Shown here piece after piece: positions 21,601 through 31,667 of a DNA stretch of 64,000 bases. Numbering within the stretch: the first letter of the stretch is position 1; every line of letters starts with the position of its first letter. The stretch comes from Phymatolithon calcareum. Lineage: Eukaryota > Rhodophyta > Florideophyceae > Hapalidiales. Position numbers and translations under genes: made by a program. Where the stretch lies: contig OZ345354.1 of NCBI GenBank assembly GCA_977006965.1, positions 1,302,001 through 1,366,000 on the forward strand, read 5' to 3'. Under the pieces are notes generated by a model that ran no database searches, was not told where the DNA came from, and saw nothing but the letters and a program-made list of their open reading frames with translations.

Positions 21601-23340
21601 TATAATCTTCGTTGTGGTCAGTCCCCTGATGTTAAATCCAATATCACAAATGCCCCTGATAATTCCCTTCGCTTTGGATATTTTTTTAAAGTTGCATGTT
21701 TAGTGACTCCCTTGTTATCGATGGTGATACCTGCATATTCCAGGCGTGTTTTTCATGGAGCCTCTCCTCCGCCAGTGGGAACTCTCGTTTAAATAACCCG
21801 GACTTGATAAGGACCTGGCCTTTTGCCTTCCTAGTCATGCCATTTTCCCTGGCCCAGCGCACCACTGAGTTTAGGATCCATTGCATTCCGTCCAATTTTT
21901 TGCTTGTAGTATGCATGAGGAGGAGACGCGCAGTGCGAGGACCGGGCGGCTAAAGGTAAGCGAGAATAGGATTGTATGGGGATAATGTTCTGGAGTCGGT
22001 GGCGTAGATGGACTTTTGCACAAATACTATTTAGGAGCAAAGAGACAATTGGAGTCTCCGGGCCCAGGAAAAAAGGGAGCAATTTTGAATAGAGATTTGC
22101 TGAAAAAAGAACTAAAAGTATCATTTTTTCGAAATTGAGCATATCATTTCCGCACATGCTAGGCCCATCACGTCATAAAGCAGCGGGCATAACGTCTTTT
22201 CTTCAAATCAAAGTTCGGTTCTGTTCGCACCAGCGTGCTGAGTGCTGCATAGTGAAGGCTTGCATGACCAATTTGTTTCCCTCTTCATTGTTTTGAAAAT
22301 CCCTGAAGGTACCAAATATCAAGTTATAATCCGAGAACCCTTACGATCGCTGCTGCCCACACTTCTTTTAAAGAAGTATCTGTGGGGCGATAGCTAACTA
22401 TCGTGCCAAGATAGCCAGCCTGTTTCCGGTCTGTTTCTCCTGTTCTTTCCTGAGAACTTAGTACCGGCACGGTGCCGTTGAGCCGAAGAAAGCAACGCTT
22501 CCCACTGTTATAGCCGCGTTAAACGACGGTCGAAAAGTCCCGAGACCTAAGTCTCTACGACATGCCGTTAGCCCCAAAGGATCACAACTCCTCAAGAGTT
22601 TCGCTGAGGTGCGAGTACTTCGAACGGAATGAGAAAGAACAGACAACCCCTCTACAGGGACTGTGACGGACATACAAGGTCAGTCGTCGAGCGCGCGCAA
22701 AGAATGTTGAGCTACCAACCGTTAAGGAACGAAAAGGAATTCGGCAAGATTACTTTACTCCAAAGTCGATCTCGCTAAGGTAGCTCCCTTCTCTCCCTCC
22801 GGAGACAGCTCGAAGGAAGAGCGGCTTTCTATATCTACTGAAATGTCTAGACCTAAGTATACAGGGGTGGAAGCTGAACGTTTTCACACGCACGTTTGTG
22901 ATACTGTCCCGCCATCAGTGTCGGGCTATCCAATGAAAAGTTCCAGAAACGGAAGACGTCACTGATACGGTGCGATTTGCGCAATCAGGTTACACCAGCC
23001 TTTTGTATTGGCGCTGGTACGCTTCAGGGTTGTCACGTGACGCACGATGTAGTCAGACTTGCACCACTGTCGAGAATTTCAGGTACACATGGCACGGAAA
23101 TGGTGAAATATTGCGCAACTTAAGCGCATATGCGTCTTGACTCGTCTTCAACCGACAAAAAATCGAGAAAGTAGCTGAAGCAATGGTAATTCTATTGCGG
23201 AATGGGAGGCTTGGAACAAGTTGGAGGAGCGCATCGACGAGTGGGAGCAGGGCACCGCGCGCGAGGTGCAACTGTTTCAACGAGTGAGCGTCACGTTGTT
23301 CTACGTTTGTTGCTAATAAGATTTGAAGAGATTCGCTAAA
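21601..23340. other. No recognisable gene
   Basis: Several ORFs below 110 codons on both strands, none with a recognised motif. Nothing else was seen in this interior part of the large structure. Confidence 0.3.
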
Positions 23341-23360
23341 TGGCCACCAAAAGTGGTAAA

Positions 23361-24222
23361 AGTACGCTAAATAGACACCCCTAGCCAAACCTACTACTCA
23401 TCCGTTACGTGGAGCGCTAACAGTTGCGTTTTTTGGAGTGAAGAAAGGAAGTAGCTCTGCTACTTCCCCTTGATCCAAGTTTTGTGCGCAGCCTAGAATT
23501 CGTCTGACAAGCTCAACTCACAGCGCTCCCACACAACTCACTCTGAAACCATGGACAAGAAGGAGCTTATGCTACAATAGGGCGACAGCGGTTTATCAAG
23601 CTTCGACGACGTTCTTAACGTCGTGATCTCCCACAACACGTCAATGGGAAAGGCACACTTCGTGGCGAAGCGCAAGAAGCAGCGTCTGACACTCATCTGT
23701 AGCCAGCGCATAGCTTGCATCGTCAGCGTGAATGTCAGCGTGCTGTCGAGCGTCGGCGGTGTCGAGATCGCTGGTTCAGGGATGTATGGCTGCTGCGCCC
23801 GAAGGCCATGCAACACGACGGCAGCATCACGCGTGTTGCAGTCACTGGTGACCAGCTAGAACAGGATGATTTAGTGCCGTGTGACCTTGTGGCTAAGCCA
23901 GGCTGCAAGCGCAAGAAGCCCTAGTTGCCGTCCGAAATGAGGGCCCGTTACTGCTCGTGTGGACACACCGACCACTTCTCGCTGGCATGCGCTAGGCCCA
24001 ACATCCAGAACCTTGTCGAGGCGAAGCGAAAGCACATCGACAATGTGGCTCAGTCCATGATCATCGACCTCATCGCCTTCGATGACGAAGATGCTATCAA
24101 TAGTTGCGACGGGGAGCTAAACCAGAGAGCGTAGCTCACGCAATAAATTTTACTGTCGCATAGAGTGCTCTGAGAAACGGATGAGTAGTAGGTTTGGCTA
24201 GGGGTGTCTATTTAGCGTACTT
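23361..24222 (+). mobile_element. Mutator-like element remnant
   Basis: Inverted repeats of at least 43 bp (GTACGCTAAATAGACACCCC ...) lie at about 23361-23404 and 24179-24222, with weaker pairing continuing outward through ACCACC. A direct repeat containing GA(G/A)ATTCGCTAAATG(G/A)CCACC flanks the element (about 23330 and 24248). Inside is a plus-strand broken ORF with a CCHC-like knuckle. Long TIRs and a flanking repeat of about 9-10 bp suit a Mutator-like element; exact borders are unclear. Confidence 0.55.
23551..24134 (+). pseudogene. Mutator/FAR1-like N-terminal domain and zinc knuckle, broken
   Basis: From an ATG at 23551 the sequence encodes SSFDDVLNVVISHNTSMG and HFVAKRKKQRLTLIC, resembling the start of FAR1/MULE-type DNA-binding domains. 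The coding then shifts to another frame (23715-23922), passes a stop, and continues in that frame to a short Cys/His motif, YCSCGHTDHFSLAC (about 23949-23990), and an acidic tail ending at 24134. No transposase catalytic region is present. Family assignment is tentative. Confidence 0.4.
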
Positions 24223-24458
24223 TTTCTGTGTTTGGTGGTCATTGAAATTCGCTAAATGACCACCCAAAGTGGTAAACTAAGCTTAGATGATTGCGCTCTA
24301 CACCTACTTGGCTGGCTCCTGTGCACACATCTCTTAACTACTTCAGAGAGATTGTTCTGATTTTAATTCTTCTGCAGATACAAGTCAGGAGTTTAGAACT
24401 TGTACACTTTTCTGAATAGAGTTATCAATGTAGTCTCTTGCCAGTACTGAGGTGCGCT

Positions 24459-25610
24459 TCAGCGGCTTTCATTCCCCCACCTTAAACAGAATTCTCGTCG
24501 TACCAACTTCCTCCTCGACCTCAGTGCGTTCAAAAATTCTTTGAAGTGCGTCGTGCTGGATCGGATCTTGTGCTCGACTTTGAAAATATTCAAGCCATTT
24601 CCGTGCAGCCAGTACAGTTTTCCATCTCGCTTAAAGTACGTCGCCATAGATATCAAGTCGGGTGGCAAAAACGTATTAACCACAACTCCATTGTCATCAT
24701 GCGCAATTTGTGGTACATAGCAGGTAGGGGTACCATGCCCAGTCTTCACAGTAACGATCCTCGAGAAAAACAACCGCAAACAAAAACGGAGACCTTCCAC
24801 GCCGAAATCACCTCCCAAAAAGCCATTCACAGTATTCACATGATCGACAGCTCCAGATTTAATAAGCGGGGTGAGATCCACATTAACGCCGAACCCCTCA
24901 ATTGTCACATTCTTAATAACACGCGCCAGTATTCTCCCAATCTTCGTGGCATGTGCATTCTTGTAGCAAATTAAAAACTTCGAGTCAACAAGCTCCACAA
25001 CATGAAGCACTCCATCCTTATCGACTTGAACTTTGTGTATCACCCCCGGGTCAAGAAGCCAAGAGTCGCCAGCAGCTATTATATGGTCATCAGGAGATGA
25101 GGATGTTCTCCGATTCAAGTTCTCGAAGAAGGCTGCCAATTTTTCCGCTGAACGATAAGTCGAAGAGAGACAAAGCGGTTCCAGCTGTGATAGTTCTTTG
25201 ACCCCTGTAGTTGCTTTGATGACCCGATCCAGTATTGAATCCAATTCACCATCATCAACGACATCGAAAATCTTGTACGGTTCCCCTTGGAAATTCTGCT
25301 CTGAAACATCCACAGCGAAAAGACCACCATGGTCATCAGCATTAGACAATTTGCGAAATTTGAGCACCATATCAATCCACAGCAACATCTTCACAGCCTC
25401 AAGACATCCCGCGGTATTGATAAAATTCGACATGTCGAAAAAGCCATTCTCAAGATCTGCAATGAGTCGTTGCGAGTCGATCTTTTGAGATTCATTCTTC
25501 CACGTGGAGTTTACAATGCAATTCTGCGCGTAAATACCGCACTTGAGAAACTCAAGAATTTCACCAGCCGGCCGATTATCGGGAACTTCTGCCCCGAGAA
25601 ATGTGCGCAT
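24459..25610 (-). CDS. Uncharacterised 383-residue protein inside the large structure
   Basis: The longest intact frame in the 9.4-kb structure. No family was recognised. It has a mixed alpha/beta composition, a hydrophobic stretch near VKMLLWIDMVLKF, several Val-rich strands (VIHKVQVDKDGVLHVVELV) and a basic C-terminus. Upstream in the same frame only two stops (25674, 25635) separate it from another 200-codon open stretch (25677-26306), so it may be the 3' part of a longer gene broken by nonsense changes. It could be the element's own second gene, a transposase remnant or captured host sequence. Confidence 0.5.
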   Translation of the reverse strand: MRTFLGAEVPDNRPAGEILEFLKCGIYAQNCIVNSTWKNESQKIDSQRLIADLENGFFDMSNFINTAGCLEAVKMLLWIDMVLKFRKLSNADDHGGLFAVDVSEQNFQGEPYKIFDVVDDGELDSILDRVIKATTGVKELSQLEPLCLSSTYRSAEKLAAFFENLNRRTSSSPDDHIIAAGDSWLLDPGVIHKVQVDKDGVLHVVELVDSKFLICYKNAHATKIGRILARVIKNVTIEGFGVNVDLTPLIKSGAVDHVNTVNGFLGGDFGVEGLRFCLRLFFSRIVTVKTGHGTPTCYVPQIAHDDNGVVVNTFLPPDLISMATYFKRDGKLYWLHGNGLNIFKVEHKIRSSTTHFKEFLNALRSRRKLVRREFCLRWGNESR

Positions 25611-26309
25611 CTGAATAAGATTCCTGACTGCAATCTATTGTGAGCGCACGTCCGCAAATTCGAGAAAATCTTGCTATATTTTTGCAAGAAAGCTCAGTTT
25701 CGCATCCCAGCATGCGCCTCTCAAAGTTCTTGTGATCCTGTTTGTGAAGTGCATGACAGGATCTGACACTTGGTGGAAAGGTTTGAAATGCTGCGACAGG
25801 TTCTGCTTCGTCTCCGTATGATCGAAAACTCCAATCAGTTCTAGGGAATGAGGGCAAAAAACAGTGCGTCTCAAGTCGTACTTGTGGTGCAGATAAGCTA
25901 ACCACGCTAGCCGGTTACTTTCGACTACAAGCCGCTTGCAGCGTGAGACGTTGGTTTCACAGCCGGCCACTACTGCATATCCGCAATATTGCTTTTGAGC
26001 TTCGACAGCGACAAGGGAAGCGAACCCGTGCCCTAAGTCCTTGAACTCACTTTGCGTCGTAAATTTCTGAATATTTCGATTTATCTTGTGAACCGTACGA
26101 TATTCAATATCAAGAGATACGAAGTCAAGCAGCGTGCAATTATGCGGTCTCCAGCCTTCGTCATGGTGTTTAAGCGGAGCCGCAGCTGAACAAATAGGGA
26201 TGTCAAACGCGGCAGTTGCGCCCGGGTGAGAGATGGGCGCAGAGTACGGATCCCAAGCAGTGGTTGCGCCAATTCCATTGTTTGCGATTGCAGTCCCGGG
26301 TGAAATTTA
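25611..26309 (-). pseudogene. Upstream part of the same open frame, with nonsense codons
   Basis: The frame is open from 26306 to 25677 and is continuous, apart from stops, with the zinc-finger ORF on one side (TGA and TAA at 26307-26312) and the 383-codon ORF on the other (TAG at 25674 and 25635). It contains DEGWRPHNCTLLDFVSLDIE and SRCKRLVVESNRLAWLAYLH. I do not recognise the family. Continuity over 2.1 kb in a single frame with only four stops argues for one ancestral gene of about 720 codons. Confidence 0.45.
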
Positions 26310-26645
26310 TCAATTTAATTGCTCAGGTTTGTTTGCAGCAATTCGCATTGCAATTGGAAGGCTTCCCATAATATACACATCAATACTAAGATAGCTGTTA
26401 ATCGCCTTTTCACGTTCCGTGAGCTTCATCACCATTGACGATTGAACTGTGAACGACGACCCGGATCTCAACCTCTCGGCAAGAACGGCTCTGTATATCT
26501 CTAGCAAATGTTCTTCACTTCTACCTCCAATGCAATGCTTGAGATGATTGTACGGGTTGGAGAACCCAGTACTCTTCTCGAAGAAAAACTCACTTTCTCC
26601 GGTACACTGATCACGCTTTGAGCAGAGATAGACGCAAAATGGCAC
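26310..26645 (-). CDS. BED-like zinc-finger ORF, right arm copy
   Basis: 111 residues, the inverted counterpart of 20100-20435: the same Cys/His cluster at residues 4-38 and the same stop position, with differences such as S for G at the start of the TGFSN segment. In this copy the reading frame continues past two stops into the long open frame at 24459-26306, so this arm probably keeps the original gene order and the left arm is the duplicate. Confidence 0.5.
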   Translation of the reverse strand: MPFCVYLCSKRDQCTGESEFFFEKSTGFSNPYNHLKHCIGGRSEEHLLEIYRAVLAERLRSGSSFTVQSSMVMKLTEREKAINSYLSIDVYIMGSLPIAMRIAANKPEQLN

Positions 26646-27381
26646 ATTCCGTCGAGTTAGGCCTCCTTGACGCGAGTATTATATCACGGGTTTGTTCTCA
26701 AATGAGCTTCATAAGCAGCTGCACAACTTGTTTCGGCTTTGGTGTCGGTGAAGATAGTGTCATCGCTAGTAGAGCGGAATGTGCTGGAACGTTGAACGAG
26801 GTCTGGTAGATGGGTTGGACTCGACTGTGAAGGGGAATGCGTGAGAATTTCGGAGAAGGCTGATAGGTTTCAAATCAAGAGATCTAATGCTATCCCTTTT
26901 ATACTTGAGATTGAACCATCGTGATTGCTGGACTCCAATCGTAGCTAAAGACATTCAAGCCGTTGTTCTGTATCTGGCTGGTAAATTGATCGATACAGCT
27001 AAGTAGATGATAGCACATGAATAAGCCCATTATTGAAACCGCTTCGAGTCCAACGGCTCAATCTCGTCTTTATTTAACATAGCAAGAAGTAGCCATGGCC
27101 CAAGTTTCATAGATGTTTTGATGGAATACAGAACGTACTCTGGGTATTACTAGAACAAAGACCACGTACTGGACATAAGGTAAGTACGTTGATTCTTGCA
27201 TCCGATTAATGTGCTGTGTCTAATGTTCACCTACGTACTCTGGGTATTATTTGAACAAAGACCACGTACTGAACGTGAGGTGAGTACGTTGATTCCCTCA
27301 ACATTCTGCTTTACTCCCCCCCCCCATAACATTCCCCTGGTCCAATGTTCATCTACTTCGATCCTCAGTATTAGGTGCCAC

Positions 27382-27738
27382 CAGGGGAATGTTATGGGGG
27401 GGAGTAACACTGATTTTTTTTGTTTCAAAACTTGTCTGCAAAAGCATGCCATTGATGAGCTGCCAAAAATTATGAGTTCAGGCTGTATCAATAATAACTC
27501 TTGTTTACAGAATATTTCTATTGTTTCTCACCACAAAATCGAATACTGCAACGAGAGCGACCGCTACATTGGCAACTCCCAATGTTCCGGGAACGAGGGC
27601 CATATTTTCAGCTTTCATTCTCCTTTTTATGAAGGAATTAATCTCTGCAAAATTATATCAAACACACACTATAGACGCAAATCCAAAAAATCGGTATGAT
27701 AAGGGGTTCGTGTTACTCCCCCCCATAACACTCCCCTG
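27382..27738. mobile_element. Short CAGGGG element, 7-bp target duplication
   Basis: 357 bp with inverted repeats beginning CAGGGGAATGTTATGGGGG (29 bp, one mismatch) and direct repeats GTGCCAC at 27375-27381 and 27739-27745. Its ends match those of the large structure at 17891-27339 and resemble those at 5912-6846. No transposase gene, so it is a non-autonomous member. Confidence 0.85.
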
Positions 27739-28240
27739 GTGCCACCAATTCGAATTGCAACTCAGCTTGAAGAACCAATTTGGGCGGAATTGGGAAAAAT
27801 TGCAATTAAGTTGATAGCAATGGAATTGGCGCAACCCCTGATCCCAAGCAAGTAATTCCTCTCTTAACCTTATGTCCTTGTTCTCCGTGCTTGGATGATC
27901 ATCGGAATCAACTTTTCCTTTTCGAAACAACTCATTCAAATGCATCTTTTAGCTTTCGCCATTAAACTTGGAGAGGGGGTTGTCATTCTCGTCCAAACTG
28001 CACGCGCCAGAGTTCAGATATTCGTGGTGGGCGTTCAAGAAATCGACGGTGCCACATACGTTATCAACATCGTACGCGGTCGGCTTTTTCTTTAGTGTGT
28101 TGTATGTGAATTCTTCCACGCGTGTTCCCATTCTGCTTGTGTCGGTGTGCCGCAGGAACTCTGGCGCCAGGGCGCCAACGGTTATCGTATTGCGTTCCAG
28201 CAAGATCACCCACTTGATTGATTCAGGTATGAATCATACT
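27739..28240 (-). pseudogene. Broken minus-strand frame of unknown origin
   Basis: Frames 27949-28209 and 27658-27945 are in the same phase, separated by one stop, and read as an acidic protein (VDFLNAHHEYLNSG, then HLNELFRKGKVDSDD). It shares the segment encoded by GGAATTGGCGCAACC with the inner ends of the large structure's arms (20472-20486, 26259-26273), so it probably belongs to the same family of elements. Confidence 0.3.
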
Positions 28241-28346
28241 CAGCAAGGGTACAGTATGTGCTACTGTAAGGGGAATGTTCCCCTGGTACAGTATTGCGAA
28301 GCCAGCTGTATCTGTCCATACAGTAGCACATACAGTACCCTTGCTG
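28241..28346. repeat. 106-bp stem-loop with a nested hairpin
   Basis: Arms 28241-28268 and 28319-28346 begin CAGCAAGGGTAC and differ at one base. The loop contains AAGGGGAATGTTCCCCTGG, itself a palindrome. No target duplication was noticed. Confidence 0.8.
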
Positions 28347-28821
28347 GGATATCATATGTGATCTCCTCGATCGAAGAACTATCTGGATAAAGTTCTCCCC
28401 TCACACATTCATAGTCAAGGTAGGGCGGGAAAGAGGAGGATCACTGCGCAAACGACAGCGTCTGCGACATCGCAGTGAAAGAAGGGGTGGTACTTGGAAA
28501 GCAGAGGAATTAGGAATATCTGCAGAACCTTCCAAGAAAAAAGTGGAAAAATATATTCATGAACGCAGAACAGATGGAGGCTTGCAAGTGAAGAGAGCAA
28601 GAATGAGTCACAGCCTGACTATGTCCCTGGATTGCGAATGATTCCGATTCCTATTGCTGCTACAGCCCACTTTACCGGTCAAGTAGGCATCGCCATCACC
28701 AGGGCGCTACCGTGCAAAATGGTCTTGATTCGTAGAATACTCAGAATCATGCACGTCAGTTCCACCTCTGACGGACCAGAGTCAAATGTCAGATATCATT
28801 CGCACTGCGCCTATCTATATA
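28347..28821. other. No recognisable feature; 3' flank of the peptidase gene
   Basis: Only short unsupported ORFs. Transcription of the neighbouring minus-strand peptidase gene should end here. Confidence 0.35.
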
Positions 28822-30927
28822 TCATGCCTCCGCAGCACTCCCGGCGGCAACCCCGAGATCTCTGCTCACCATCTTGACACAAATGTCATGATATCCTTGC
28901 TTGACTTCGGCAAAAAGCGTTCTAGCAACATCACCTTTTGGATATACAGTGTGCAAGTCTTTGAATAAGGGACGTACGAATTTCATCCTCCCTATGCCAC
29001 GGAGAAAGTCCTTCGTACACTCCACAGCCTCAGATCTATGTCCACGCAAACCAAGTTGACACCAGCGGAACCGAATTTCACTATTGCGAGCGTTATCGAA
29101 GCCGTACATATCGGCAAATAAAGCACAAGAAACAGTGTTCCACCAAGGATTTGCCTCGCCACATTTGCTGTCCGTCACAAGTGCCAGCATTTCAGAAAGG
29201 AAAAGCTGCTTTTGCTTAGGATCCCATCCGCGGACTGCAGCAGCTTCCTCCTCGAATCTTTGCCGCAGCGCTGACTCGCGCTCCGCTTCTTCAGACTGTG
29301 TACATACTGTCTTCCACCTCTTCGCCAATCCGGATGCTGCTGTCACAAGGGTCATATCCAGGGGCGCTAACGCTGGACATGGGCCAGGCGAATGGAGCCA
29401 TGCGTCAAAGTTCACCTGCGCAGCGACGGACGGGAACTTTTCGGAGAAAAAGGTCACAAATTCGTCGCTATTCAGGGCTTGGTAAGCGTAGTGCTCAAAG
29501 TACTGTTTCATGAACTCTATGGGCATGGCAAGTATAAAACATAGTGAAAAGTTAGTTCTACCTTAGCTGTCGGCGAGTGAAGAAGAAGAACGGCGATCAT
29601 AATTACCGTCGAAAGCGTCTTCGGAAGCGCCATCCTCTTGCAAGATCAGGTTCTCGAGGTAGCTCAGGAAGTTGTACCCCTTTTCGTATGCGACACAAGA
29701 GAAGGCATCATCAGGGTCCTCGCCGTCCTTGAGGTTTGCCACAAGGCACGTGTACGGGTGATCTTCACCAACGGTTTCAATAAAACTGTCAAGCCCCTGC
29801 CGCCCCATGTGAGCGTCGAGACCTTCACGTTCCTTTCCATACACATCGCGCAAGATACGACGTTCCAGCTTGACAGTAAAGCCCTCGTTGAGCCAAAAGT
29901 GTCTAAAGTCCTGTCCGGTAACTAGATTGCCGCTCCAGCTGTGTGCAATTTCGTGTGCGACAACAGAAACAAGAGAACGATCTCCACTTAGCAAAGAAGG
30001 CGTCAGGAAGGTGAGACAAGGATTCTCCATCCCACCATATGGGAAAGACGAGGGTAGCACAAGAAGACCATATACGCCCCAAACGTATTTGCCGGCAAGT
30101 TTTTCAGCGCTGCTCAAAAACTGCTCCACCTCCTCAAATTCCCATTTTGCCTTTTCAACGACGTCCGGATCTGCCCAAACGGTGCATCGGTTTGAGATCT
30201 TAGCCTCCTTCAGATCGCCAACGGCCAACGCGACAAGATAACTCGGTACTGGCACATTTTGAATGAACGTATATGCCCCATCGTCATCCTTACCAAGCGG
30301 CACAGCTCCCATAAGAACCTGTAAATCCTCATGCGGGGTCATGACTTTGACAACAGCCTGATACGTAAACTTGACGCACGGAGTGTCCTGACAAGGAAGA
30401 AACGATCGAGCATGCACCGCCTGGGCCTGTGTGAACAGAAATGGGTTGCGATCGTCGCGAGCAGGGGTCCAATCACATGCTCCACCAGCAGGGGAACCGC
30501 TACCTCGAGAAGCATAGTAGATGCAAACGCGTGCGGATCCACGGTCGCCAGCGCCACGCGGCAATGTGATACGGAGACGGTCGCCAATTGAGGTCACATC
30601 ACGTTCCAGATCAAATTGGAGAGTGAGATCTGTGTCTGCATCGATCACCTTGCGAACAATCAGACCACGGGCATCAAGGTCGACGTATGTTACAGACTCA
30701 TCGATAATCAACAACGTTAGTGTTGCTGTTCCGCCCAGTGTCTCTATCTCAAAGTCTACCCCAATGTCCAATGAAATATGAGTAGTGTAAACAGCACTGG
30801 GGTGGCTAACTGAGCTTGGATCACGGTAGCCTTTGGGAGGCGGGATTGGTTTCGAAGACGGCAGTGTCTTGGCCATCTCGAACGAACTTGTTGGCTGCAA
30901 GAACAGCAGGATCACCGAAGGGATCAA
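28822..30927 (-). CDS. Leukotriene A4 hydrolase-type aminopeptidase (M1 zinc peptidase)
   Basis: Two exons: 30927-29607 and 29516-28822. The 90-nt intron has GTAATT and CCCATAG borders and phase 1; together they give 671 residues. This is the bifunctional LTA4H family: a zinc aminopeptidase that clips N-terminal residues from peptides. Seen: PYGGMEN (297-302, substrate binding), HEIAHSW (His325 and His329 bind zinc, Glu326 catalytic), WLNEGF (Glu348 the third ligand) and AYEKG (Tyr414, transition-state Tyr). Exon 2 encodes the helical C-terminal domain. Human LTA4H is 611 residues. The excess here is N-terminal, where a second ATG (residue 18) may be the true start; the first 17 residues are hydrophobic. 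LTA4 hydrolase activity itself is not predictable. Confidence 0.93.
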
Positions 30928-31165
30928 CCCGTTGGTAAAGTACTGTGGTCGGCTTAAAATTGAATTTCAGTTAATTTTACTTCTGCCCAAGTGGTGACTC
31001 TTGGTTGGTCGATCGTAGAACACGTGTGTAATGCCGAGGAGGTCAAAATCTCGCGCGTGATACACGTGCGATTGTTTTTAAAGCCGTGTTCGTCCTGCCT
31101 CGACCTGAATCGATCTCCGCAACCATCGACCACAGTGGCCAAGCCGCACTTCCCACATCGCAAAA
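30928..31165. promoter_or_regulatory. Divergent intergenic region
   Basis: 238 bp between the peptidase gene (minus) and the 31166 ORF (plus), so promoters of both should lie here. No specific motif could be supported. Confidence 0.35.
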
Positions 31166-31564
31166 ATGGCAGCCTTTATCGCTGGCGTTCCGGTTATACC
31201 GGAAACAAGCTCTTCCTTTATGGGCGCTGCGGTTTGCACACAAACAGGACCATCGCCAATTGTGGCACCGACAACGCTACCGTCGCCGTTCGTAACACCG
31301 ACGATGCGATGCCGTCGCGACCTCAAACGTGAGAAGCAGTTGCGAAACCTTGAATTTGCACGCGCTCATCGCAAGAAGGTTATCCGACGCTTCAATCGAC
31401 GTGCGATAGCTACCGAGAAGAGTGACAAGGACAATGAGTATCTGTCATCTGTGTACGGTACCATCCGCTTCGGCGAGCCGGAACCGGGGAGTGAGCGCGG
31501 GGGCGACCGTGGAGATCGCGGAGATCGTGGACGCGGTAGTGGTCGCGGAAGGGACAGAGAATAA
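31166..31564 (+). CDS. Small basic protein, possibly plastid-targeted
   Basis: 132 residues with three parts. The N-terminal 47 residues are rich in Ala, Pro, Ser and Thr and start MAAFIAGVP; a Phe close to the N-terminus is characteristic of red-algal plastid transit peptides. Residues 48-100 are strongly basic and helical (RRDLKREKQLRNLEFARAH, KKVIRRFNRRAIATEK). The tail is Gly/Arg/Asp-rich (RGDRGDRG ... GRGRDRE), suggesting RNA or ribosome binding. I do not recognise the family. It sits head to head with the peptidase gene and convergent with the cysteine-trypsin gene. Confidence 0.6.
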   Translation: MAAFIAGVPVIPETSSSFMGAAVCTQTGPSPIVAPTTLPSPFVTPTMRCRRDLKREKQLRNLEFARAHRKKVIRRFNRRAIATEKSDKDNEYLSSVYGTIRFGEPEPGSERGGDRGDRGDRGRGSGRGRDRE

Positions 31565-31667
31565 GCAAGTCAGTAAGGCGCCCTGTGTCCTCTAGAAAAT
31601 TTTCTTGTACTGTTTACATTCCTGTCCTATTCGCGTGCAGACAAGTAAAATTGCACGTTCTATATCG

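Larger units (their letters stand above)
17891..27339. mobile_element. 9.4-kb structure with long inverted arms and CAGGG ends
   Basis: The ends are CAGGGAAATGTTATGGGG (17891) and its complement ending at 27339. The arms are about 1.08 kb. The left arm spans 17891-20488 but contains the pogo insertion 17928-19427; the right arm is 26257-27339. Both arms encode the same zinc-finger ORF in opposite directions. The 7 bp outside each end are ATTGGAC (17884-17890) and GTCCAAT (27340-27346), which are inverted rather than direct. The interior holds a MITE, a Mutator-like remnant and a broken minus-strand gene. It may be an inverted duplication or an inversion product, not one clean transposon. Confidence 0.75.
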
